Assembly (NCBI GenBank): GCA_017502125.1
Contig: JAFVVN010000033.1
Span: 1 to 32,732 of the forward strand
Length of the DNA: 32,732 bases
Direction: 5' to 3'
Source: Bacteroidales bacterium
GTDB lineage: Bacteria; Bacteroidota; Bacteroidia; Bacteroidales; UBA932
Position 1 is the first letter of the stretch. Each line of letters opens with the position of its first letter. The notes beneath the pieces are model-generated. The model saw nothing but the letters and a program-made list of their open reading frames with translations, did not search any database and was not told the origin of the DNA. This document shows positions 1 to 6,710 of this stretch, piece by piece. The translations under genes were made by a program, and so were the position numbers.

Positions 1-220
1 GATTGTCGTCGACATATCTGATGACCTGTGCAGCCTGATCATCCACTGATGTGAACTCGGTATGCCGGCCAAGCGTGAAACCATCGACCTGAGCCGCAAT
101 GATAAGAAACCTATCTTCCAGCATGCTGATCAGAGGCAGGAAAATCTCGTATGAGACTCCCAGGCCCGGGATCAGAAGCAGGGTTGGTGATCCGATATTG
201 CCGAAGGTCTTAAAATCCAT
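1..220 (-). CDS. Alpha/beta hydrolase, N-terminal part (runs off the window)
   Basis: Reading the minus strand from the ATG at 220 gives 73 codons that stay open to the window edge. The start (MDFKTFGNIGSPTLLLIPGL) has the layout of an alpha/beta-hydrolase: a short first strand, then a hydrophobic strand ending in PGLG where these enzymes place the oxyanion-hole loop, then a helix and the strand FLIIAAQVDGF. The nucleophile elbow and the rest of the catalytic triad would lie outside the window, so the substrate cannot be inferred. A good Bacteroidota promoter lies 30-60 bases upstream. The family call rests on the fold pattern of the first 70 residues only. Confidence 0.6.
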   Translation of the reverse strand, partial: MDFKTFGNIGSPTLLLIPGLGVSYEIFLPLISMLEDRFLIIAAQVDGFTLGRHTEFTSVDDQAAQVIRYVDDN

Positions 221-249
221 AGAGTTCTATATATCCCGATTTAGCGGTG

Positions 250-279
250 TAAATATATTAACATATCGGCAGAAAACAA
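250..279 (-). promoter_or_regulatory. Promoter for the alpha/beta hydrolase
   Basis: On the minus strand TTG (277-279) is followed after exactly 19 bases by TATATTTA (250-257). This differs in one base from the Bacteroidota consensus TAnnTTTG. The predicted transcription start would be about 25 bases before the ATG at 220. Confidence 0.45.
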
Positions 280-312
280 TCCTTTGTATCACACTATGGC
301 ACACCCAAGCCT

Positions 313-320
313 TAACTTTG
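313..320 (+). promoter_or_regulatory. Possible -7 box for the small plus-strand gene
   Basis: TAACTTTG at 313-320 fits the TAnnTTTG consensus and lies 23 bases before the ATG at 344. No TTG is found at the expected distance upstream (the nearest, TTTG at 283-286, is 26 bases away), so the assignment is weak. Confidence 0.3.
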
Positions 321-343
321 TCTGAAATTTAAATGAGCAGATC

Positions 344-496
344 ATGATACCTGAAGGACATACTATTGAAGACATCAAGAAGATGATCATGGAATATGAA
401 TTGACGGGAATTGGTAAAATCAAGATGACGGTGGGCGTAAGAAGGCGAACACTTGAGAAAGTCCAATACTGTATTACCGCTATATCCAGCGAGTAG
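344..496 (+). CDS. Small hypothetical protein, 50 residues
   Basis: An open frame of 50 codons runs from ATG 344 to TAG 494-496. It begins MIPEGHTIEDIKKMIMEYEL and ends with a basic segment (VGVRRRTLEKV) followed by a short polar tail. I do not recognise a family. The composition is that of a small soluble protein: an amphipathic helix at residues 7-20, no signal peptide and no membrane segment. Support for it being real comes from the possible promoter box 23 bases upstream, protein-like composition, and a hairpin (505-526) just after the stop that could end its transcript. An ATG at 333 opens only a four-codon frame. Being short, it could still be a chance frame. Confidence 0.45.
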   Translation: MIPEGHTIEDIKKMIMEYELTGIGKIKMTVGVRRRTLEKVQYCITAISSE

Positions 497-499
497 AAT

Positions 500-692
500 G
501 AAAAAAGCATCTCAAACGAGATGCTTAACTTTTGCCCCTTATGCGTGGTGGAGGTTTACGCCTTGCGGTGTGATGCGATGCGGGCGGGGACTTCGCACTA
601 CCCATTACATCATCCTACCACGACTTACTGTTTCAGGGCTCGTAACCGCATTGCGATAAGGGTTGTCATCCCTTCGACGAATTCCCCGATGA
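500..692 (-). ncRNA. Structured small RNA, candidate 6S-type (Bacteroidales-1-like) RNA
   Basis: About 190 bases on the minus strand lie between a consensus promoter (698-728) and an intrinsic terminator (501-526), with no credible reading frame. The transcript can fold as one long rod: plus-strand positions 656-662 pair with 536-542, 645-650 with 564-569, and 607-614 with 572-581, with a small GGG/CCC-closed loop at the tip. An unpaired purine-rich stretch in the 5' arm leaves a large internal bubble. A rod of about 190 nt with a central bubble and its own promoter and terminator is the known layout of 6S RNA, which binds RNA polymerase. Bacteroidales-1 RNAs have this arrangement. The signature sequences of SRP RNA, RNase P RNA and tmRNA are absent. 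That an RNA gene exists is well supported; its identity is an inference. Confidence 0.55.
501..526 (-). terminator. Intrinsic terminator of the small RNA, also at the end of the small plus-strand gene
   Basis: A perfect 9-bp stem (505-513 with 518-526) with a four-base loop is followed on the minus strand by a run of T (complement of 501-506). It also lies nine bases after the plus-strand stop at 496, so it may work in both directions, though the plus-strand T run is poor. Confidence 0.75.
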
Positions 693-697
693 CTCTG

Positions 698-728
698 CAA
701 AGATATGCAGTTTTTCTCTATTTGCAAA
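698..728 (-). promoter_or_regulatory. Consensus promoter of the small RNA
   Basis: On the minus strand TTTG (725-728) is separated by exactly 19 bases from TATCTTTG (698-705). Both boxes match the Bacteroidota housekeeping sigma consensus perfectly. Transcription should begin around 690-693. Confidence 0.75.
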
Positions 729-851
729 ACCTGGACTTATCAACTTCAAAAAGGTGTATCAAAATGGGTATTGAATCTTTGAAATCTGCCATTTTGTATT
801 GTGTTAGTTTATATTTTCATCTACATCGTATAAATATAGCAAATATAAACG

Positions 852-877
852 AAAAAACCACCGCAACGAAGCGGTGG
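852..877 (-). terminator. Intrinsic terminator after the PagL-like gene
   Basis: A 7-bp GC-rich stem (CCACCGC 858-864 with GCGGTGG 871-877) and six-base loop are followed on the minus strand by six T (complement of 852-857). It lies 26 bases beyond the stop codon of the gene at 903-2282. Confidence 0.8.
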
Positions 878-902
878 ATATATATTAAAGAATCGAACCA
901 GT

Positions 903-2282
903 TCAGTTTTTCCACCAGTTTCTGCGGTGATGGAAAACAATGCTGTCGTCCTTCCTGTTGTCCTTCTTGAGGAAAGGAATCTGATAACCGACTCCGAACT
1001 CTATATATTCGGCAATGTGGAGATGGCACTTCATCGTCACATTCAGATACAGATTGTCCCACACGCGGCATTTCGCACCAAGCCTGATATAGTGGAATGC
1101 CTCCTCGCCTCCTGCACCATGCGGAGTCTTATAGAAGAGAGGACGCTTAGGTGCGACCTGACCGTAATTATCCTTATGGTAGTCGTAATAGATCTGACGG
1201 GACGGATTGTAAAGATAGAAACCCCAATCAACTATAGCTGTAACCAATCCGAACTTGAATTCGTTGTTGAGAGCCAGTCCTGCACGAACTTTCTGGCCGA
1301 AAGAGTAATCTGTTCCCTTCTCTGAACCGCAAGTGGTGCAATCTACCATCGTCCCGTCTATATCATATTCTCCTCTGCAATACAGTGTCCTGTCCGTATT
1401 CTTTGTAACTGCTCCATTATAGAAGACATCCATGCCAAGACCCACTCCATACCAATTGTTGACATGATATAAGGCACCCACACGAAGGCTGGAGATGAGG
1501 AATCTGTCCGGGTCTGCAATTGCAGCCTTCTGTGCACCTGCCGCTCCCGTGATGTTAAGCGCCCAACCATATGGCTGGTCAGGAAACTGCACAGGCTTTT
1601 TCTCCTCCTTTGAATTGAATGTAGCAGTCACTCCCACTGATCCGTAAAGTGCGTTTACACCGATATTCGGCATGCATGTACGGCCGTTGCTCATATGGAA
1701 ATAGCCTAATTCTCCACCAAGGGCAAGATAGCGGGTTATCGGAACATTCAGATTGATAGCTGCGTTCAGATATGCATTGAGAGTAGAACCGAATATTGAG
1801 TTTACCCCGATCTCATAATAATGATCCGGATCCTGGTCCTCCTGAGTATACCAGTGCTCTGTCACTAATCCAAGACCACCTGCGACCTTGAACCTCATCT
1901 GAAAATACTTAGTGTCAATGGCATCGAGCAGGATATATGGATATATCGCAAACCCCATTCCCAGTTTTGCTGCCCCAGGATTCTCCGACTTGCCGAAATC
2001 CAGCCATGAAACACCGAGACCCACTGTCGGGTTACCAAGATACTGCTGCCACGGCCGCTGCTGACGTGAAGGGAGTTCTATTCCCATATGCACACCTGCA
2101 GGGCTAATAGCTCCAAACTTCTCATAATGCGTATTCTTGTCCAGATACATTCCCCTGAAAGGGTAGGCCTTGATTGAGAATGGGACCTTGCCATTTGCCT
2201 CCTTTTCAGGCGACATATCACTGGCTATAAGAGAGTTAACAGATAATAATATAGTTAATACAAATAAAAAGACACGTTTCAT
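903..2282 (-). CDS. PagL-like lipid A deacylase / acyloxyacyl hydrolase, outer-membrane beta-barrel
   Basis: The 459-residue protein has an N-terminal signal peptide (MKRVFLFVLTILLSVNSLIA, cleavage near SD) and a body of alternating aromatic and glycine-rich strands typical of an outer-membrane barrel. Residues 190-210 (GELGYFHMSNGRTCMPNIGV) carry the H-x-S-N-G signature of the PagL family, in which His and Ser (here H196 and S198) are catalytic and remove the 3-O acyl chain of lipid A. It is much longer than classical PagL (about 150-170 residues), as is common for Bacteroidota members, which have a second barrel-like half (from about residue 240) of unknown purpose. It probably remodels lipid A in the outer leaflet. 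It is transcribed alone, with a terminator downstream. The fold and motif are clear; the exact bond cleaved is inferred. Confidence 0.7.
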   Translation of the reverse strand: MKRVFLFVLTILLSVNSLIASDMSPEKEANGKVPFSIKAYPFRGMYLDKNTHYEKFGAISPAGVHMGIELPSRQQRPWQQYLGNPTVGLGVSWLDFGKSENPGAAKLGMGFAIYPYILLDAIDTKYFQMRFKVAGGLGLVTEHWYTQEDQDPDHYYEIGVNSIFGSTLNAYLNAAINLNVPITRYLALGGELGYFHMSNGRTCMPNIGVNALYGSVGVTATFNSKEEKKPVQFPDQPYGWALNITGAAGAQKAAIADPDRFLISSLRVGALYHVNNWYGVGLGMDVFYNGAVTKNTDRTLYCRGEYDIDGTMVDCTTCGSEKGTDYSFGQKVRAGLALNNEFKFGLVTAIVDWGFYLYNPSRQIYYDYHKDNYGQVAPKRPLFYKTPHGAGGEEAFHYIRLGAKCRVWDNLYLNVTMKCHLHIAEYIEFGVGYQIPFLKKDNRKDDSIVFHHRRNWWKN

Positions 2283-2319
2283 CCGTCTAATAATAATTAA
2301 ATCAAACCCCTATAAGATG

Positions 2320-2350
2320 CATAATGCCTGCAAATGTTGCAGGCATTATG
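2320..2350 (-). terminator. 14-bp hairpin between prfB and the PagL-like gene
   Basis: Positions 2320-2333 and 2337-2350 are perfect inverse complements around a three-base loop. No T run follows on either strand, so it is either a weak terminator for prfB, which ends 20 bases upstream, or a 5'-leader hairpin of the PagL-like mRNA. A near-consensus -7 box (AATCTTTG on the minus strand, 2359-2366) would start transcription almost exactly at the hairpin. Confidence 0.4.
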
Positions 2351-2369
2351 ACATTTTACAAAGATTTTC

Positions 2370-3434
2370 TCAATTATTTTCCATAAGGAAGACCTTCATG
2401 AAGTCATTCAGGTCTCCGTCAAGCACTCCCTGAGTGTCGGAGGTCTCATGACCGGTGCGAAGATCCTTGACCATCTTATATGGATGAAGCACATAACTTC
2501 TGATCTGGGACCCCCACTCTATCTTCTTCTTCTGCCCCTCGAGTTCCGCCTGTTTTTCCTGCCGCTTCTTAAGTTCAATATCATACAGACGTGATTTCAG
2601 AATACGCAGGGCATTCTGCCTGTTGTCCAACTGGGAACGTGTCTCAGTGTTCTCGACAACAATTCCCGAAGGTATGTGCTTTACACGGACTCCTGTCTCG
2701 ACCTTGTTCACATTCTGTCCGCCGGCTCCGCTTGAACGGTAGGTATCCCACTCCAGATCTGCCGGATTTATCTCGATTTCTATAGTGTCATCCACAAGAG
2801 GGTATACGAACACTGAAGAGAAGGTCGTCTGACGCTTTCCCTGAGCATTGAACGGAGATATCCGCACAAGCCTGTGCACACCGCTTTCGGCTTTAAGATA
2901 ACCGAAGGCATAGTCACCCTCGACCTGCATGGTCACCGACTTGATTCCGGCATCTTCTCCCTCCAGTTCGTCTGTGACGGTAACCTTATAGCCGTTTCTC
3001 TCAGCCCAGCGCACATACATACGCATGAGCATGGCAGACCAGTCGTTCGCCTCTGTTCCACCGGCTCCGGAATTTATGGTCAGGACAGCTCCGAGATTAT
3101 CGCCCTCCTCACCCAGCATATTGCGAAGTTCCAGGGCCTCGATTTCATCAAGAGCATCGGCATAAGCCTGATCTATATCATCATCTTCAAGTTCCAGGAG
3201 CACGTTCAGGTCCTCCACGCAGGACGCAGCCTTGTCATAGCCGTTCACCCAGAACTTCACTCCGGAAAGTTCCTTGAGGAATTTCTCAGCCTCCTTGGGG
3301 TCATCCCAAAAATCAGCAGCCAGCGTCCTTTCAGTCTTTTTCTCGACCTCAGCACGCCTTTCCTCTATGCATATGCACCGTCCCAGCGTCTCAACTCTCT
3401 GCTGGAGTTCCTTTATCTGTTCGTTACTAATCAT
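2370..3434 (-). CDS. prfB: Peptide chain release factor 2
   Basis: The 354-residue product is a class I release factor. It has the SPF tripeptide (residues 193-195) that reads UGA and UAA stop codons, which separates RF2 from RF1, and the GGQ motif (238-240) that triggers peptidyl-tRNA hydrolysis in the ribosome. The C-terminus (from about 280) has the usual basic helix. The frame is continuous from ATG 3434. The region around codons 18-24, where many prfB genes carry an in-frame UGA and a programmed +1 frameshift, here reads GRCICIE with no stop, so the usual autoregulatory frameshift is missing. It is transcribed divergently from murI with overlapping promoters. Identity is certain. Confidence 0.97.
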   Translation of the reverse strand: MISNEQIKELQQRVETLGRCICIEERRAEVEKKTERTLAADFWDDPKEAEKFLKELSGVKFWVNGYDKAASCVEDLNVLLELEDDDIDQAYADALDEIEALELRNMLGEEGDNLGAVLTINSGAGGTEANDWSAMLMRMYVRWAERNGYKVTVTDELEGEDAGIKSVTMQVEGDYAFGYLKAESGVHRLVRISPFNAQGKRQTTFSSVFVYPLVDDTIEIEINPADLEWDTYRSSGAGGQNVNKVETGVRVKHIPSGIVVENTETRSQLDNRQNALRILKSRLYDIELKKRQEKQAELEGQKKKIEWGSQIRSYVLHPYKMVKDLRTGHETSDTQGVLDGDLNDFMKVFLMENN

Positions 3435-3453
3435 TTCGTTTCAATAATTCGTG

Positions 3454-3461
3454 CGAAGATA
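3454..3461 (-). promoter_or_regulatory. Possible -7 box of prfB
   Basis: TATCTTCG on the minus strand is one base from TAnnTTTG and lies 20 bases before the prfB ATG. No TTG is seen at -33. It sits about where the -33 element of the oppositely directed murI promoter would be, so the two promoters overlap. Confidence 0.35.
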
Positions 3462-3475
3462 GTGAAAAAGATTGT

Positions 3476-3483
3476 TATCTTTG
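3476..3483 (+). promoter_or_regulatory. -7 box of murI, four bases before the start codon
   Basis: TATCTTTG is a perfect match to TAnnTTTG. Only four bases separate it from the ATG at 3488, so transcription should begin at or next to the start codon, implying a leaderless or nearly leaderless mRNA. A clear -33 TTG is not visible. Confidence 0.55.
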
Positions 3484-3487
3484 TATC

Positions 3488-4288
3488 ATGATTGGTATTT
3501 TCGACTCAGGCGTGGGCGGACTGTCCGTATTCAGGGAGATATGCAGGATTCTTCCTCAGCAGAGTTATGTCTACTATTCCGACAATGCCAACTGTCCCTA
3601 TGGAGAAAAGCCAAGGGAATATATCATCGAAAGGGCACGTTCAATCACACGTGAGCTGATCAGCCTCGGTGCGGAAATCATCGTGGTGGCCTGCAACACG
3701 GCCACAGCAGCTGCCATAACCACTCTTCGCGAAGAATTCCCTGTCAGGTTCATAGGAATGGAACCCGCAGTCAAGCCAGCTGCAGCGATAACACGGACCG
3801 GCGTGGTGGGAGTATTGGCGACTGCCGGCACCCTCAAGGCCACAAAATACATCGACACCCGTGAGAGATGGGCACAGGACATCAAAGTCGTGGAGCACAT
3901 TGGAGAAGGATTCGTGGAACTGGTCGAAAGCGGCAGGACATACGGTCCGGAAGCCGAAAATATTGTAGGGCATAGCCTGATACCGCTTCTGGAAGCCGGC
4001 GCAGACACTGTAGTCCTCGGCTGCACCCACTACCCTTTCCTTGCGGAAACCATCAAAAAAGTTGCTGCCGCATATCATGCGGACAGCAACCTTGATAACA
4101 TACATCTGGTCTTCAATCTCATAGATCCGGCTCCGGCAGTCGCAAGACATCTCCTCGAAGTCATGTCGGAAGAAGGAATAGAGACAAGCGACCCTCATGG
4201 CTTCAGCATCAGGCTGATGTCTTCAGGAAACCCGGAAATGCTGCAGCGCTTCTATTCCGGACTGCGGCAGTCCTGTCAATACATATAA
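3488..4288 (+). CDS. murI: Glutamate racemase
   Basis: This 266-residue cytoplasmic enzyme converts L-glutamate to D-glutamate for the peptidoglycan stem peptide. The two catalytic cysteines are in VVACNTATAAA (C69) and VLGCTHYPF (C179, with H181). The N-terminal DSGVGG (D6) and the NCPYGEK segment complete the active site. Length matches the family. The ATG at 3488 is the only possible start, because the DSGVGG motif begins at residue 6 and a -7 box lies immediately upstream. Its 3' end overlaps the oppositely oriented NamZ-type muramidase gene by 13 bases, so an enzyme of wall synthesis and an enzyme of wall turnover face each other. Identity is certain. Confidence 0.97.
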   Translation: MIGIFDSGVGGLSVFREICRILPQQSYVYYSDNANCPYGEKPREYIIERARSITRELISLGAEIIVVACNTATAAAITTLREEFPVRFIGMEPAVKPAAAITRTGVVGVLATAGTLKATKYIDTRERWAQDIKVVEHIGEGFVELVESGRTYGPEAENIVGHSLIPLLEAGADTVVLGCTHYPFLAETIKKVAAAYHADSNLDNIHLVFNLIDPAPAVARHLLEVMSEEGIETSDPHGFSIRLMSSGNPEMLQRFYSGLRQSCQYI

Positions 4289-5526
4289 TATTTCCTGGAT
4301 AGTTTGCGGAAGTCAGCCTCATCCTTGCGCCATATATCCTTTATATCATCAAAACGATAGTTCTTCATGAATTCGGTACGGACACTGTCTGTGCCGCACA
4401 CCTTATCGAAAAGTCCTATGCCGCTCACGATTTCAAACGGCTTTTTATCAGGATATAGCTCGGCTATCGCCTGCATGACCATGAACTGGATTTCTGTCAG
4501 ACGCACCTTTTCATATTCAGTAAAGAAGAACTGGAGTCCTCCTATGAGCTGCCCCTTGAGATTGCCGGAGAACGGCTTGAACCATATTGTCCTGAACGAG
4601 ACTCCTGGAAGGTCATAGCTTTCCAGACGCTCCTTAAGTTTTTCAGGATCAAGCCATGGGGCGGCAAAGACCTGGAAAGGCAGAGTATACCCCACTCCTA
4701 TGTTAAGGAAGCCATAGAGTTCTCCACAGATTCCCGAAGATGCATAATACATCGGTGATTCCTTGAACGGAATGTTAGGAGAAGGAAGCACCCACGGCAA
4801 CTTGGTGTCCTCATATGTCATATTGCGTTTCCAACCGGACATGGGAACGACGGAAAGCTTGCATTTCACCGGCTCCTGATTTCCGCGCTGACCTCGGTTC
4901 AAGCCCTCCTCGTTGATCAGCCTGGCAAGTTCTCCCACCGTAAGTCCATATATATAAGGTATCCTGTACTGACTCACGAAGGAATTGAACGGCTGCTCCA
5001 CATAGCATCCTTCAATCTTTTCTCCTCCAAGAGGATTAGGGCGGTCCAGCACCATGACTTCTATTCCCTTTTCTGCACATGCTTCCATCACAAGTCCAAG
5101 AGAACTGATGAAGGTATAGGAGCGCGCTCCCACATCCTGAATGTCATAGACCATGACATCAATACCCTCCAGCATTTCAGGGGTTGGCTTGCGTGTAGCC
5201 CCGTATATGGAGTACACAGGAAGCCCGGTGACTGCATCAGTCGAATTGTTCACCTTATCCCCGGCATACATGTCACCACGCACACCATGCTCAGGTCCAT
5301 AGAGAGCGACGAGCTCGACTCCGGGAGCAGAATAAAGGATATCGATGGTGGATATCAGATTTCTGTCAACTCCGCTGGGATTTGTGACCAGACCGACCTT
5401 CTTCCCGACCAGCCCTTCAAAGCCACGCTCGCGCAAGACCTCCACCCCTGGCTTTACTACGACAGGATGTGCGGCATTGCAGGTGATACATGTCAGAAGC
5501 GATAGCAGTATAATCAGTTTTTTCAT
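4276..5526 (-). CDS. NamZ-type exo-beta-N-acetylmuramidase (DUF1343)
   Basis: The protein has 416 residues from the ATG at 5526; an ATG three codons upstream (5535) is less likely because the signal peptide begins MKKLIILLSLLTC. The body is a full-length DUF1343 protein: GLVTNPSG near the N-terminus, then YGPEHGVRG, VMVYDIQDVGARSYTFIS and VLDRPNPLGG, all hallmarks of the family. DUF1343 members characterised as NamZ remove MurNAc from the non-reducing end of peptidoglycan fragments. Export suggests action in the periplasm. It is the last gene of the operon, 28 bases after the serpin stop, and runs 13 bases into the end of murI. Family is certain; the precise activity is inferred from characterised members. 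Confidence 0.88.
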   Translation of the reverse strand: MKKLIILLSLLTCITCNAAHPVVVKPGVEVLRERGFEGLVGKKVGLVTNPSGVDRNLISTIDILYSAPGVELVALYGPEHGVRGDMYAGDKVNNSTDAVTGLPVYSIYGATRKPTPEMLEGIDVMVYDIQDVGARSYTFISSLGLVMEACAEKGIEVMVLDRPNPLGGEKIEGCYVEQPFNSFVSQYRIPYIYGLTVGELARLINEEGLNRGQRGNQEPVKCKLSVVPMSGWKRNMTYEDTKLPWVLPSPNIPFKESPMYYASSGICGELYGFLNIGVGYTLPFQVFAAPWLDPEKLKERLESYDLPGVSFRTIWFKPFSGNLKGQLIGGLQFFFTEYEKVRLTEIQFMVMQAIAELYPDKKPFEIVSGIGLFDKVCGTDSVRTEFMKNYRFDDIKDIWRKDEADFRKLSRKYYMY

Positions 5527-5554
5527 GGGAATCATTTTAAGTGTGCAAAGTGTG

Positions 5555-6703
5555 TTATAAAGTCACTACCTTTCCGGCAAAGAGAATATTTCCGTTGGTG
5601 CGGTCTGATATAAAGAATATATACGGTCTGTCGACATTCATGGTCACAAGAGTTTCAGGACGCGCTGATGTCAGCCGTACCCCGATACTTGTCACAGCTG
5701 CAGCCTCGGTTCCTTTCTCAGAAATCTCTATATAGCATTTCTGTCTGACCTCATCCAGAGCAAGAGGTCCCGTCTCTGCAATGCCCTTGAAATCTGCTGC
5801 TGAGCTGAAAGCGGTCCTGAGCCCCATCTCCTGCAGAGTCCCGTTCAGCACAAGTGAAGTCTCCAGCTTGACCTTTGGCAGAGTAAGACGCACCTTGGCA
5901 GGAGCCATCATGCCAAGCGCATAATCATATATCTTCTCATTGACATAAGACAGCATATCATCAGCACTCATACCCTTGGCGGGAAGAGCGACATACATCG
6001 CATACCTGCCTCCCTGATATGGAAGCTCTACAAGCTGGCAGCCTTGATACTCAGCATAATTGAATCTTGCCGTATTGGACATCATAGGCACCTGCACATC
6101 ACCGCCATAGGCATGGAACACACCGTCCCTGGTATTCTTCTCAAGGAAGGCTTCCTCCCACGGAGCATTGAAATACAGCGCATTGACAAGCATCATTACG
6201 ACTCCCGGATTGATCTTGTCAATGATCTCTGTTATCTTTCCTTCTGTATTCTCCGAACACCAGTTATTTATAGCCTTCACAGTCGCAGGGTCCGCGAAAT
6301 TGAGGGTGGTGATGAAGGCATCAAAATCCTTTTCGAGAAGGGCTGAATAACGGTTCCTTATGCTGAAATCGTCAGTCACCCACACCGAATTGGCCGATTT
6401 CACCGTAACCGTATCATTGCTGCCGAGATCTTCTGCCCTGAATATGCATCCGTTCAGAACATTATCGAATTCCACACGTGTCTGTCCCTGAGCACCTTCT
6501 GCAACCATTGAAAGAGCGACTCCGGCACTATATGGTGACACGACTATATTCTCGCCAGGTTTAGCGGTCCTATCAACACTCTTGAAGAACGAAAGTGCGA
6601 AACCTGTCCTGGACCCTTCAGTCGGTTCTTCATATTTGGCTCCACATGATACCACCACGAACATAGCTGCCACAGCAGCTGCAAGCATAAAGAATCTTTT
6701 CAT
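5555..6703 (-). CDS. Serpin-family protease inhibitor, lipoprotein
   Basis: The 382-residue protein from ATG 6703 starts with a lipoprotein signal (MKRFFMLAAAVAAMFVVVSC, lipobox VVSC). The body is a complete serpin: NIVVSPYSAGVALSMVAEGA (helix B/C region), VNALYFNAPWEEAF (shutter region), the hinge EKGTEAAAVTS and C-terminal VDRPYIFFISDRTNGNILF. The small residues at P15-P9 of the hinge (G-T-E-A-A-A-V) are those of inhibitory serpins that trap serine or cysteine proteases. The loop after the hinge is a few residues longer than in alpha-1-antitrypsin, so P1 (probably T, L or R in VRLTSAR) is uncertain. A start at 6727 would overlap the preceding gene and place the signal peptide internally. 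It is probably tethered to a membrane, facing the periplasm or the outside. Confidence 0.92.
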   Translation of the reverse strand: MKRFFMLAAAVAAMFVVVSCGAKYEEPTEGSRTGFALSFFKSVDRTAKPGENIVVSPYSAGVALSMVAEGAQGQTRVEFDNVLNGCIFRAEDLGSNDTVTVKSANSVWVTDDFSIRNRYSALLEKDFDAFITTLNFADPATVKAINNWCSENTEGKITEIIDKINPGVVMMLVNALYFNAPWEEAFLEKNTRDGVFHAYGGDVQVPMMSNTARFNYAEYQGCQLVELPYQGGRYAMYVALPAKGMSADDMLSYVNEKIYDYALGMMAPAKVRLTLPKVKLETSLVLNGTLQEMGLRTAFSSAADFKGIAETGPLALDEVRQKCYIEISEKGTEAAAVTSIGVRLTSARPETLVTMNVDRPYIFFISDRTNGNILFAGKVVTL

Positions 6704-6710
6704 AACAAAA

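Noticed and set aside
500-692. Small RNA as a cobalamin or other riboswitch of the downstream gene
   Set aside because: No gene follows it on the minus strand before its terminator, and no known riboswitch core sequence is visible.
718-792. A 24-codon minus-strand frame (MADFKDSIPILIHLFEVDKS...) just upstream of the small RNA promoter
   Set aside because: Too short to call. Its candidate box (TATATTTG, minus strand 840-847) has no TTG partner and overlaps sequence just after a terminator.
852-877. Hairpin as part of a repeat or attachment site
   Set aside because: A short GC stem with six T after it on the minus strand, directly behind a stop codon, is explained as a terminator.
453-970. 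Two plus-strand open frames across 453-659 and 521-970
   Set aside because: They run antisense through the structured RNA, its promoter and a terminator, and have no protein-like composition.
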